A DNA stretch of 23,224 bases from DASVCS01 sp036381495 (GTDB taxonomy: Bacteria; Gemmatimonadota; Gemmatimonadetes; Longimicrobiales; RSA9), in contig DASVCS010000011.1 of the NCBI GenBank assembly GCA_036381495.1, positions 1-23,224 on the forward strand, read 5' to 3'. A program made the position numbers and the translations under genes. The notes below the pieces were generated by a model. It was given only the letters and a program-made list of their open reading frames with translations. It was not told the origin of the DNA and searched no databases. Shown here piece by piece: positions 6,892-14,300 of this stretch (its first letter is position 1; the number at the start of each line of letters is the position of its first letter).

Positions 6892-9272
6892 TGATCCTCC
6901 GATGCCGCGGTGCGCTCCCTGCCGAGGTGCCGCTCGAAGAGCTCGAGGATCCGGCGGTACTCGTCCGTCCACGAGCTGGGCTCAATGAAGCCGTGGCTCT
7001 CGACCGGATAGACGGCCATCTCCCAGTCGGTCTTGCCCAGTTCGATCAGCCGCTGCGCGAGGCGCACCACGTCCTGGAAGTGGACGTTCGTATCCACCAT
7101 CCCGTGGGCGATGAGGAGCGGGTCCTCGAGCCCCTCGGCGAAGTAGATCGGCGAGGACTGGCGGTAGGCCTCGGGATCGTCCTGCGGCAGGTTCAGGATC
7201 CGGCCCGTGTACCAGTGGTTGTAGTGCGCCCAGTCGGTGACGGAGCGCAGCGCGGCGCCGGCGGCGAAGGTCTCGGATTCCTTGAAGAGAGCCATCAGCG
7301 TGATGAACCCGCCGTACGAGCCGCCGTAGAGGCCGATCCGCGCGGGGTCGACGCCCTCGTGCTCGACCAGGTAGCGCGCGCCGTCCACCTGATCGGTCAG
7401 GTCCTTGCCGCCCATGTGCCGATAGATGGCCGTCCGCCAGTCACGCCCGTAGCCGGCCGAGCCGCGGTAATCGATGTCCAGCACCGTGAAGCCGTGCGCA
7501 GCCAGCAGGTGGTTGAACATGTACTCGCGGTAGTAGCTCGACCAGCCCTTGTGCACGTTGTGTAGGTAGCCGGCGCCGTGGACGAAGATCACCGCGCCGC
7601 CGTTGGGTTCGGCGCCCAGGTCGCGCGGCCGGTAGATCCGGGCCGGGACGCTCACGCCGTCGCGGGCGGGGAAGTGGATGATCTCGGGGTCGATCCAGTC
7701 GAACGCGAGCCACTGCGGCGTGGGCGACGTCGTGATCCGCTCCATCTCTGCGCCGGGCTCGTTCTCCATGACGAACAGCTCGGGCGGCCGGTTCGAGTAC
7801 GAGTAGACCACCGCGAGCCGGTCGCCGTCGGGCCCGGGCGTGACCTCGTAGACGCCGGTGCGGCTCGTGATCCGGGTGCGACGGCTGCCGTCGAGCGCCA
7901 TGTGGTAGAAGTGCTGCTCGAACGGCGAGACCTCGCGGGTGTGGAGGTAGAAGCGTTCGTGGTCGGGTGAGAGCTCGACCGCAGTGACCTCCCACTCGCC
8001 GCGGGTGAGCTGGCGCAGGTTGCTGCCGTCCGCATCCACCGCGTACACGTGGTTGTAGCCGTCCCGCTCGCTGGTGAAGTAGACCCCGGCGCCATCGGGC
8101 ATCCAGCCGGCGCAGCCGAAGCCGCACGGCCCGCCGATCCAGGCGTCGTCATGGTCGTGCGCGACGGTGGTCACCTCGCCCGTCGCCGCATTCAGCACGT
8201 GGATCCAGCGGTCCTTGAAGTCGTAGCTGACAGCCGTGATGAGACCGAGCGTGCCGTCGCGGTTCCAGCCGATGAAATCCGCGCTGGCGAGGCGGCCGGC
8301 ATAAGGGTCCGTCGAGTCCGCCTCGGCTTCCGGCGAGAGGTCGAGCCACTCGACCGCGCCGGTGGCCAGCGTGACGAGCGCCATGCGACCCTCGCTCTGC
8401 GCATCGCCGACCTTGGTCCGGACCTCGTGCGTCTCCGTGTAGCCGGACTCCGTGACCCAGTCGGGGATCAGCGTTTCGCGGGCGTCGGGTGCCGGCTTGC
8501 CGATGCGGAGGATGGCGTAGCGGCCGCCCGGCTCGATGGCCAGCCCCATCACGCGCTCGCCGTTCGCGATGTAGATCGGCTCCGGCGCACCGGCCTCGCG
8601 CGCCTCGCGCCGCGCCTCGGCCGCCGCTTCGCGTTCCAGCTCCCGCCGGATATGTTCGAACAACTCCTTCTGTTGATCTTCCAGGAACTTGCGCTGCCCC
8701 TCCGCCTCTTCCTCCCGCGGCTCCGAGCCCCGCCGGATGTCCGTCAACTGGCGGAGCGCGCCGCCATCGAGCGGGAGCGCGAAGAGGTTGTCGCCGCGGA
8801 TGAAGTAGATGCTGCGGCCATCCGCCGCGTAGACGGGAGCCGACTCGGCGGCGCGCGTGTCGGTCAGCCGCCGGACATCGAGTGAGTTCCGCTCGATGAG
8901 GTAGAGGTCGCCGCGGTACGACACCACGCGAGCTCGCTCGTCCGGCGAGACGTCGCCGGAGGCGACGAGGACGCCGATCGAATCCGCCGCCTCCTCGGAG
9001 AGACGCTCGGGCGCGCCGCCATCGGCGCGGACCCGGTACAGCGCCGGCTCCTCGTCCCACGGGCGGCCGCCCGGCTTCCAGCGGAAGTAGATCCACTCGC
9101 CGTCATCGGTCCAGCGGACTGCGCGTGGCGGTTCGCCCACGTGTTCCGGACCGCGCATGATGTTCGGCACGGTGAGCGCGAACGACGGCGCCGGCTCCTG
9201 CGCCCGGACGGGCGCGAACGGCGCCAGGACGAAGGCCGCGGCGGCGGCCAGACGGGGTAGAGCCCTCATCAT
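6888..9272 (-). CDS. secreted S9 family prolyl oligopeptidase/dipeptidyl-peptidase
   Basis: 794 residues from ATG 9272 (a second ATG at 9269), with AGGAG 9 bases upstream. A signal peptide ends near APVRAQ (~residue 24). Residues ~30-520 form a WD40/TolB-type beta-propeller. Residues ~550-780 are the alpha/beta-hydrolase: an oxyanion region (FVHGAGYLHNVHKGW), catalytic Ser652 in GGSYGG, Asp727 in HGMVDTNVHFQD and His760 in VESHGF. The triad is complete. S9 enzymes cut short peptides, often after proline, and this one would act in the periplasm or outside. A charged Glu/Arg-rich insertion at ~185-225 (EEEAEGQRKFLEDQQKEL) is probably a coiled helix. Its stop overlaps the start of the binding-protein gene, suggesting peptide breakdown and uptake are linked. 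Confidence 0.92.
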   Translation of the reverse strand: MMRALPRLAAAAAFVLAPFAPVRAQEPAPSFALTVPNIMRGPEHVGEPPRAVRWTDDGEWIYFRWKPGGRPWDEEPALYRVRADGGAPERLSEEAADSIGVLVASGDVSPDERARVVSYRGDLYLIERNSLDVRRLTDTRAAESAPVYAADGRSIYFIRGDNLFALPLDGGALRQLTDIRRGSEPREEEAEGQRKFLEDQQKELFEHIRRELEREAAAEARREAREAGAPEPIYIANGERVMGLAIEPGGRYAILRIGKPAPDARETLIPDWVTESGYTETHEVRTKVGDAQSEGRMALVTLATGAVEWLDLSPEAEADSTDPYAGRLASADFIGWNRDGTLGLITAVSYDFKDRWIHVLNAATGEVTTVAHDHDDAWIGGPCGFGCAGWMPDGAGVYFTSERDGYNHVYAVDADGSNLRQLTRGEWEVTAVELSPDHERFYLHTREVSPFEQHFYHMALDGSRRTRITSRTGVYEVTPGPDGDRLAVVYSYSNRPPELFVMENEPGAEMERITTSPTPQWLAFDWIDPEIIHFPARDGVSVPARIYRPRDLGAEPNGGAVIFVHGAGYLHNVHKGWSSYYREYMFNHLLAAHGFTVLDIDYRGSAGYGRDWRTAIYRHMGGKDLTDQVDGARYLVEHEGVDPARIGLYGGSYGGFITLMALFKESETFAAGAALRSVTDWAHYNHWYTGRILNLPQDDPEAYRQSSPIYFAEGLEDPLLIAHGMVDTNVHFQDVVRLAQRLIELGKTDWEMAVYPVESHGFIEPSSWTDEYRRILELFERHLGRERTAASEDQ

Positions 9273-9311
9273 CGGGAATTTCTCCTGTAGGGAGGACCGG
9301 AGAGGGTAGAC

Positions 9312-9340
9312 AACCTACGAACGCGACGCGACAGGATCAA
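9312..9340 (-). promoter_or_regulatory. candidate sigma-70-type promoter for the S9 peptidase operon
   Basis: On the minus strand TTGATC (9335-9340) and TAGGTT (9312-9317) are separated by exactly 17 bases and lie about 40 bases before ATG 9272. Four of six -35 and three of six -10 positions match consensus. It would drive the peptidase and the coupled binding-protein gene separately from serB upstream. Confidence 0.4.
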
Positions 9341-9358
9341 GCGGTCACGCCGCGCCCG

Positions 9359-10069
9359 TCACCATTCCAGGAGCCGTACGCCCTTCGAGAACACCACGGC
9401 CGCATCCCCGCGGTCCGGCTCTGCGCCGCCGAGCGCGAGCGGGAGGATCGGAGCGAGCGACGGCGAGCGGACCACGATCTCGGCGGCGGCAGTGACCGCC
9501 GGCCGTTCGATCACGCCGGCGAAGGCGACGAACAGATCGACGACGGGCCGCGTCTCGAGGTCCGTGGCGCCATCCCCCACCATCATGATCGGCCGGACGA
9601 GCTCCGGCGCCCAACGCTCGATGACGACCCGTTTGCCGCCGGCATACGCGAGCGGCGAGCCGGCATCGTAGCCCGCGTACTCGCCGGCATCATCGAAACG
9701 GACGTCCACGGCGGCCACGCGGTCCTCCGGGATCGCCAGCGCCCGGGCGAGCATGAGGACCGCGGGCGCGAGCCCGCCGGAGAGTATACGGACGTCGATG
9801 CGCTCCGCCAGCAGAACGGCGACGGTCTCCCGCGCATCGGCGACGAGCGTCTCGATGTAGCGACGACCCAACGCCTCGACCCGCGCGCGCGAGGGGCGTG
9901 CGGCCGCCAGACGCTGCGCGTACACCTCCTCGAGCGGAATGACGCCGCGCATCGCCGCCTCGGTCAGCGCAGCGACCTCGGCCCGATGCGCGGCCGCGAG
10001 CTCCTCGATCCCCTCGACGGTCGAGAGCGTCGAGTCACAGTCGAAGATGACCGTGCCGAAGCGGGGCAT
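9359..10069 (-). CDS. serB: phosphoserine phosphatase (HAD superfamily)
   Basis: 236 residues from ATG 10069. HAD motif I is FDCDSTL with nucleophile Asp10 and acid/base Asp12, and Glu20 is in the substrate-sensing VEGIEEL. Motif II is RILSGG (Ser97), the motif III lysine is Lys146 in AGGKRVVIE, and motif IV is MVGDGATD (Asp166, Asp170). The stretch GEYAGYD is shared with the human-type PSPH branch. It hydrolyses O-phosphoserine to serine in the last step of the phosphorylated serine pathway, in the cytosol. No Shine-Dalgarno site precedes the ATG, and the upstream gap is filled by a CCCCAG-type repeat on this strand, which is odd for a biosynthetic gene. It lacks the ACT domain seen in some SerB proteins. 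Confidence 0.88.
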   Translation of the reverse strand: MPRFGTVIFDCDSTLSTVEGIEELAAAHRAEVAALTEAAMRGVIPLEEVYAQRLAAARPSRARVEALGRRYIETLVADARETVAVLLAERIDVRILSGGLAPAVLMLARALAIPEDRVAAVDVRFDDAGEYAGYDAGSPLAYAGGKRVVIERWAPELVRPIMMVGDGATDLETRPVVDLFVAFAGVIERPAVTAAAEIVVRSPSLAPILPLALGGAEPDRGDAAVVFSKGVRLLEW

Positions 10070-10078
10070 GGGATGACA

Positions 10079-10112
10079 GGGCTGGGGCTAGGGCTGGGGC
10101 TGGGGCTAGGGG
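10079..10112 (+). repeat. GGGGCT hexamer repeat with G-quadruplex potential
   Basis: The plus strand reads GGGCT, GGGGCT, AGGGCT, GGGGCT, GGGGCT, AGGGG from 10079 to 10112. There are six runs of three or more G separated by two or three bases. It contains the TAG stop of the HD-GYP gene (minus strand, 10106-10108) and fills the space up to 9 bases from the serB start. The G-rich strand is the template for serB, so a quadruplex would form in the template DNA; the mRNA would be C-rich. Confidence 0.8.
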
Positions 10113-11710
10113 CGGCCGTGTTCCACCATCTCGGCCTTGGCCCCGGCCTTTTCCGCCAGCTTCCGGAACTTCGCGAACAATCCGGGGTCCAGGACCCGGC
10201 CGGCCTCCTGGGCCATCACGCGCAACGCCTCCTCGCGCGAGAGCGCCGGGCGGTAGCTCCGCGCCATGGTGAGGGCGACGTAAACGTCCGCAATGCACAG
10301 GATCCGGCCGGAGAGCGGGATCTCCTCGCCGCGCAGGCCGTCGGGGTAGCCGCCGCCATCCCAATGCTCGTGGAGGCCGCGGACCATCGCGGCGACCGGC
10401 CACGGGAAACCGAGCCGCTCGACCAGCTCCGCGCCGCGCCGGGTGTGGTCCTTGACGAGCGCCCACTCGGCCGGGCTCAGTTTGCCCGGCTTGTTCAGCA
10501 CGGCAGCAGGGATCGATGCCTTCCCGACGTCGTGCAGCAGCGCGCCCACCCGGATCCACACCAGGTCCTTGCCGGAGAACCCGACGGCCTCCGCGAGGGC
10601 GCCGGCATGCTCCGCGACGCGGCGGCAGTGACCGGCCGCATGATGATCCGCGGCCTCGATGGACGCGCCCCACGCTTCCGCCGCACGGAGGCAGTTCGCC
10701 TCGAGCGCCTCGAGGCGACGCTCGATGTCGAGCAGCTCGCGCCGCGCCGCCAACTCCGTCAACAGACGGTGCGCCCGGTTGAACGCTTCGATCGCCTCGC
10801 GGTACCGCAGCTCGGCCGCGTGGAGCACACCCCGCTCCGCCTCCGCCTCCGCCACCATCAACCGATCCCGGTGCGCCTCCGCCAACTCGATGGCGCGCGC
10901 GAAATGCGCATCCGCCAGGTGCGGCTTCCCCATCTCCCGGAAGACGATGCCGTACGTCCGGTACGTCGCGCTCAGCCAGCCGCCGGCATCCGCATGGCCG
11001 AAGACCTCGAACGCACGATCGCACGATTCGCGAGCGTTCTGCGGATCCCCACGCGCCAGAAACAGCATCGCCCGGTCCAGCTCGACGCAACCCAGCATCA
11101 CCGAATCGTGCAGCCGGTCCGCCAGCTCGAAGACCTCGTTGTAGCACGACTCCGCCGCGTCGGCATCCCCCGAGGCCGCGTGGATCCGGCCCATCTCCGC
11201 CAGCGCCCGCGCAGCGCCCGGCTCATCGCGGAGCCGGCGGAACCGCTCGAGCGCCTCGCCGTAACGCCCCAGCGCGGCCTCCCGCTCGCCCCGGACATCC
11301 GCCAGTGCGCCCAGACTCAACTCGAGCGTGGCGGCAAGATGCTCGTCCCCCGCCGCCCGCGCCGCATCGTACGCCTCGACGTACAGCGCCTCCGCGCGGT
11401 CGCCCCGACCCCGCAGACGCTCGACCTCCGCCAGACGGCGCAACACCGCACCCGCCAGATCACCGAACCGGTTCGCCCCCGATACCGCCAGACTCGCCGC
11501 GTACGCCTCCTCCGCCAGCTCGAGGTCGCCCCGGCGCTGGTGCGCCTCACCGATCCGGTGCAGCAACTTCGCCGCCGATGCCGCATCGCCTTCGACCGGC
11601 AACCGCGAGAACGCCGCCTCACAATGCGCCAGCACCTCGTCCCACGAGCCGGCACGCTCCGCCGACTCCGCGGCTTCGAGGTACGCCGCCAACTTTCCCG
11701 TTTCGTTCAT
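10106..11710 (-). CDS. TPR-repeat HD-GYP domain protein
   Basis: 534 residues from ATG 11710; upstream GGAAG supports this start over an upstream in-frame ATG at 11824 that would add an unconserved basic tail. Residues ~10-345 are helical tetratricopeptide-like repeats of ~40 residues (A-x-x-L-x-x-x-G pairs), like the MalT/SARP-type TPR arrays. Residues ~350-520 are an HD-GYP domain: H361, LLHDVGK with H393-D394, H422, HEHWDGGGYPDGL (447-459) and IADVYVAL with D475. HD-GYP proteins hydrolyse c-di-GMP to GMP (family knowledge). The first histidine of the usual HHE-x-x-DG-x-GYP motif is Leu446, so metal count or activity may differ. No transmembrane or receiver domain is present; input presumably comes through TPR-mediated protein contacts. 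Confidence 0.85.
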   Translation of the reverse strand: MNETGKLAAYLEAAESAERAGSWDEVLAHCEAAFSRLPVEGDAASAAKLLHRIGEAHQRRGDLELAEEAYAASLAVSGANRFGDLAGAVLRRLAEVERLRGRGDRAEALYVEAYDAARAAGDEHLAATLELSLGALADVRGEREAALGRYGEALERFRRLRDEPGAARALAEMGRIHAASGDADAAESCYNEVFELADRLHDSVMLGCVELDRAMLFLARGDPQNARESCDRAFEVFGHADAGGWLSATYRTYGIVFREMGKPHLADAHFARAIELAEAHRDRLMVAEAEAERGVLHAAELRYREAIEAFNRAHRLLTELAARRELLDIERRLEALEANCLRAAEAWGASIEAADHHAAGHCRRVAEHAGALAEAVGFSGKDLVWIRVGALLHDVGKASIPAAVLNKPGKLSPAEWALVKDHTRRGAELVERLGFPWPVAAMVRGLHEHWDGGGYPDGLRGEEIPLSGRILCIADVYVALTMARSYRPALSREEALRVMAQEAGRVLDPGLFAKFRKLAEKAGAKAEMVEHGRP

Positions 11711-12026
11711 CGTCGAACTTCCACTCGCGACCCTCCGTCGGGCCCATCGTCGCCGATTGTCCCACCAGCGCCACGGTTGCGCTCGGCTCGCGACGCCCCG
11801 CCCATCGGCTCCCGGCGGCGCCACACCGCCGCGTCAAGCGCTCCAGCGGGCCGGGCACCGGGTAGAAATTGCAAGAATATGCAAGGACCGCGCCATCCCC
11901 GCGCCGCCCGCCGGGTCCGGTCGCATCGCCGCGCGCCTTCGCGCTACAGTATAAACGACCATCCCGCGTGTCGCGGAATCTAACGTCGCCGCCGCGCACA
12001 AACAAATGTTGTTCGCGCGGCGCGGG
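11711..12026. other. gene-free region upstream of the HD-GYP gene
   Basis: This 316-base stretch lies between two minus-strand genes, and nothing in it looks coding. It holds a TGCAAGAATATGCAAG direct repeat (11870-11885) and a TATACT -10-like hexamer on the minus strand (11948-11953). That hexamer has no consensus -35; a CCGCG-ACA-CGCGG inverted repeat overlaps the -35 position instead. If used, it would give the HD-GYP mRNA a leader of about 230 bases. Weak evidence. Confidence 0.25.
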
Positions 12027-12962
12027 TCAGCGCCAGACGGCCAGCTCGAGGGCATAATACCGCTCGTCGGTCAGAAAGAACTCGCCGACGGGGGAGACGC
12101 CGGTGAAGAAGCGGAAGAGGAGGCGGAGTCCGCCGCCGGCGCCGTGCGCGGCCACGCCGGCGGCGGCGGAGAACTGGTCGCGCCATCCGGTGCGCTGGGC
12201 GCGCTGCCAGTCGAGGCCGGCCATCACGCCGATGCGGTCGCCGGCCCAGCGGTACCAGCTTCCATCAGCGCCGGCCTGGATCGCGAAGTTGTCGTGGATG
12301 TCGAGGCCGCGCAACCGCAGGAGCGGCTCGGACTCGGTGTTGGAGCGGAAGATGAAGGAGCCGCCGCCGTAGATGCGGCCGGAGCCGAGGATGCGGTGGG
12401 CGACGAGGAGGTCGACGGCCTCGTGGCCGAACTCGATGCGGTAGGTTCGGGCGTCGAGGAGCAGTTCATCGCCGAGGTGGGAGCTGCGGTGGAGGATGCG
12501 GAGTCGCGCGGAGAGGGGGCCGTCGGCCACTTCGATCGGGAGGGCGACGAGCCAGTCCGAGATCGCGTAGTCGCGGCTGGGCTCCTCGATGCGGAATCGT
12601 GCGAACACGCCGGCCTGTGCGCCGATGGTGAGCCCACCATCGGGCCAGGCGGCGGGCTGCCAGAGCGTCACGGTGCCGCCCAACGCGACCGCGCCCTGCA
12701 CGTCGTTGTCGAGGTCCTCCGCATCCTTGAAGCGCAACGGCGGCCGTTCCGGCCCGTTGTTCCCCGGAGCGAAGAGGTTGGTGCTGACGAGCGCCACGCC
12801 GAGATGGACCTCGCGGGGGTCGGCGAGGAGCGGCGTGAAGAAGTGGTGGTCCGGGAACCATGGATCGATCGGAGCCCGCTCCTGGGCCGGCAGGCGACTG
12901 CACGGGATGAGCGCCAGCGCCGCCGCGACTGCCCCTGCCCTTCGCACCTGGTACGTCTGCAC
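12027..12962 (-). CDS. DUF1207-like exported protein
   Basis: 311 residues from a GTG at 12962. This start is chosen because GGAGG sits 5 bases upstream and the N-terminus is then a compact Sec signal (VQTYQVRRAGAVAAALALIP, cleavage near LPAQ). ATG 13007 and GTG 13034 are in-frame alternatives without good ribosome sites. The mature protein is beta-rich with aromatic strand ends: HHFFTPLLADPREVHLGVAL at the N-terminus, an HRSSHLGDELLL motif and a C-terminal FFTGVSPVGEFF. This pattern fits the DUF1207 family, found in planctomycetes and other diderms and thought to be envelope barrels; no function is established. It ends in W-R rather than the classic C-terminal Phe. Divergent from the OMP gene at 13365. 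Confidence 0.75.
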   Translation of the reverse strand: MQTYQVRRAGAVAAALALIPCSRLPAQERAPIDPWFPDHHFFTPLLADPREVHLGVALVSTNLFAPGNNGPERPPLRFKDAEDLDNDVQGAVALGGTVTLWQPAAWPDGGLTIGAQAGVFARFRIEEPSRDYAISDWLVALPIEVADGPLSARLRILHRSSHLGDELLLDARTYRIEFGHEAVDLLVAHRILGSGRIYGGGSFIFRSNTESEPLLRLRGLDIHDNFAIQAGADGSWYRWAGDRIGVMAGLDWQRAQRTGWRDQFSAAAGVAAHGAGGGLRLLFRFFTGVSPVGEFFLTDERYYALELAVWR

Positions 12963-13364
12963 GCACGCCTCCGCCGTCGTGGATCCGACGTTCGCGCGGT
13001 GTTGCATCCGGGCATCGGCCGCGCCGGACGTCACATCGGATGACCGAATTCTAACCTCCTCGTGAGATTTCGGCAGGGTCGCGCATTTCACTGAGGGAGT
13101 GGCCGGCTCGCCATCGTGCATCGCAGTCGCGTTTCGGCGGGTCACCGCCACCGCTGCCCGCGGCGGATCCGCGTGGGTGGTCCCCCAGGAATGATGTCGT
13201 TGCATACGGGAATGGGTGGATGTAACGTTCGCGGCATCCGGGTTCGAGTCGCCGCGAATCCCGGGCGACCCCCGGGGCCCCCATGTGCGCCGTGATTCCG
13301 CGGCGCGCACCCTTCCACCAGCGCCCGCCGGGACCGGCGGGTGCCTGCCAACCAGGAGGTTCGC
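12963..13364. promoter_or_regulatory. 402-base divergent intergenic region
   Basis: Both flanking genes point outward, so two promoters are expected. For the minus gene, CTGCCG and TAGAAT are 17 bases apart near 13046-13075 (weak). For the plus gene, GTTGCAT and ATGTAAC form an imperfect inverted pair around 13200-13227 that may be a regulator site. A 6-bp GCGCCG/CGGCGC hairpin lies near 13287-13306. Nothing coding was seen. Confidence 0.3.
13321..13344 (+). promoter_or_regulatory. 5'-UTR hairpin just upstream of the OMP ribosome site
   Basis: An 11-bp stem (one G-T wobble) formed by 13321-13331 and 13334-13344 around a tiny GA loop ends 9 bases before the AGGAGG at 13354-13359. A leader hairpin here could stabilise the mRNA or modulate ribosome access to an abundant outer-membrane protein, as is common for OMP transcripts. 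The role is inferred. Confidence 0.4.
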
Positions 13365-13985
13365 ATGAAGAGGTGGTCCGTGGCATTCGTTTCGGCGCTC
13401 TTGGGCGTTGGCATGCCCGTGTCGGCGCAGGCGCAGGGGATCTCGTTCGGCGCGACGGTCGGGCTGAACCGCGCGACGATCGCGTCGGAGGAGCTCGAGG
13501 AGGGCTCGGATCTGAGCGCGCGGTACGGGCTCCTGATCGGCGGCTTCATGGAGGTGGCGACCGGGAATCGATTCGCGATCCGCCCGGAACTGTTGTTCGT
13601 GCAGAAGGGGGTCGAGTTCGAGGAAGGCGACGATACGGGCGCGTTGAAGTTCAGCTACATCGAGGTTCCGGTCCTTGCGCGGTTCGCCCTGGATGTACGC
13701 GGCGCGAGTGCCGTGACGCCGGTGCTGTTCGCCGGCCCCGCGATCGGGTTCCGGGTCGATGCCGAACTCGAGAGCACGGATGATGATACGGGCGATGTGT
13801 CGGACATCTACAAATCGACGGACTTCGGGCTGGTCCTGGGCGGCGGCCTCGAGGTGTCGAGCCTGTCGTTCGACCTTCGCTACGAGATCGGCCTGATGAA
13901 GCTCGACGACGCCGAGGACATTGCGGAGCTGAGCAACCGGGGGCTCTCGCTGACGGTCGGGTATACGCTGCCGTTCGGGATGTAG
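13365..13985 (+). CDS. PorT-type outer-membrane beta-barrel protein
   Basis: 206 residues from ATG 13365, with AGGAGG at 13354-13359 and a 5-base spacer. A signal peptide ends at VSAQAQ (~residue 24). The mature chain alternates hydrophobic and polar residues in about eight strands: GISFGATVGLNRATI, YGLLIGGFMEV, FAIRPELLFVQKGVEF, FSYIEVPVLARFAL, PVLFAGPAIGFRV, FGLVLGGGLEV, SFDLRYEIGLMKL and the last strand LSLTVGYTLPFGM. This matches the PF13568-like (PorT/OmpX-like) eight-stranded barrel family, with acidic loops (ESTDDDTGD). It would sit in the outer membrane; small barrels of this type usually have adhesion or structural roles, so no transport function is assigned. Confidence 0.82.
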   Translation: MKRWSVAFVSALLGVGMPVSAQAQGISFGATVGLNRATIASEELEEGSDLSARYGLLIGGFMEVATGNRFAIRPELLFVQKGVEFEEGDDTGALKFSYIEVPVLARFALDVRGASAVTPVLFAGPAIGFRVDAELESTDDDTGDVSDIYKSTDFGLVLGGGLEVSSLSFDLRYEIGLMKLDDAEDIAELSNRGLSLTVGYTLPFGM

Positions 13986-14300
13986 CGTCGGCCGGAAGGG
14001 GTGTCCATCCGGCGTGCGCCGCGCCGGCCGCCGGGTGGACATGCCCCCGGTGCATGCCTAACTTGAGGGGTATACCCGACGCGAACATCCCACCCGGCCG
14101 GGGCCCTTGGGCGCCGGCGTCGATCCGGTGCGATCCATGGTGCGAGCCACCCCGAGTTGCTCGGTCTGTGAGTCGTGCACTCCCCGAAGTCCGGAGGGGG
14201 GTGTCGCGGTTCGGCCCGCGCGGCGGCGCGGTCGGACCGGGTGGGGCGGCCGCGACGCGAGCGTGGTCGCGGCCGGGTCCGGGGGATGGGGCGCACGGCG
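13986..14300. other. gene-free region with a large stem-loop (13998-14048)
   Basis: Shortly after the OMP stop, TGTCCA (14002-14007) pairs with TGGACA (14036-14041), extended by GGGG/CCCC and enclosing a CCGGCG/CGCCGG inner stem. This is a likely 3' hairpin or terminator without a T-tract. Further on is a perfect 10-base palindrome GGGTATACCC (14068-14077). It may belong to the histidine kinase promoter, but no -35 partner is clear. Confidence 0.35.

Noticed and set aside
9986..11983. Long plus-strand frame (665 codons) opposite the HD-GYP gene
   Set aside because: Shadow of a well-supported gene; its start lies inside serB and its N-terminus is the hexamer repeat translated as GLGLGL.
12963..14042. 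N-terminal extension of the DUF1207-like frame
   Set aside because: The extension overlaps the OMP gene antisense, while GTG 12962 has GGAGG and gives a compact signal peptide.
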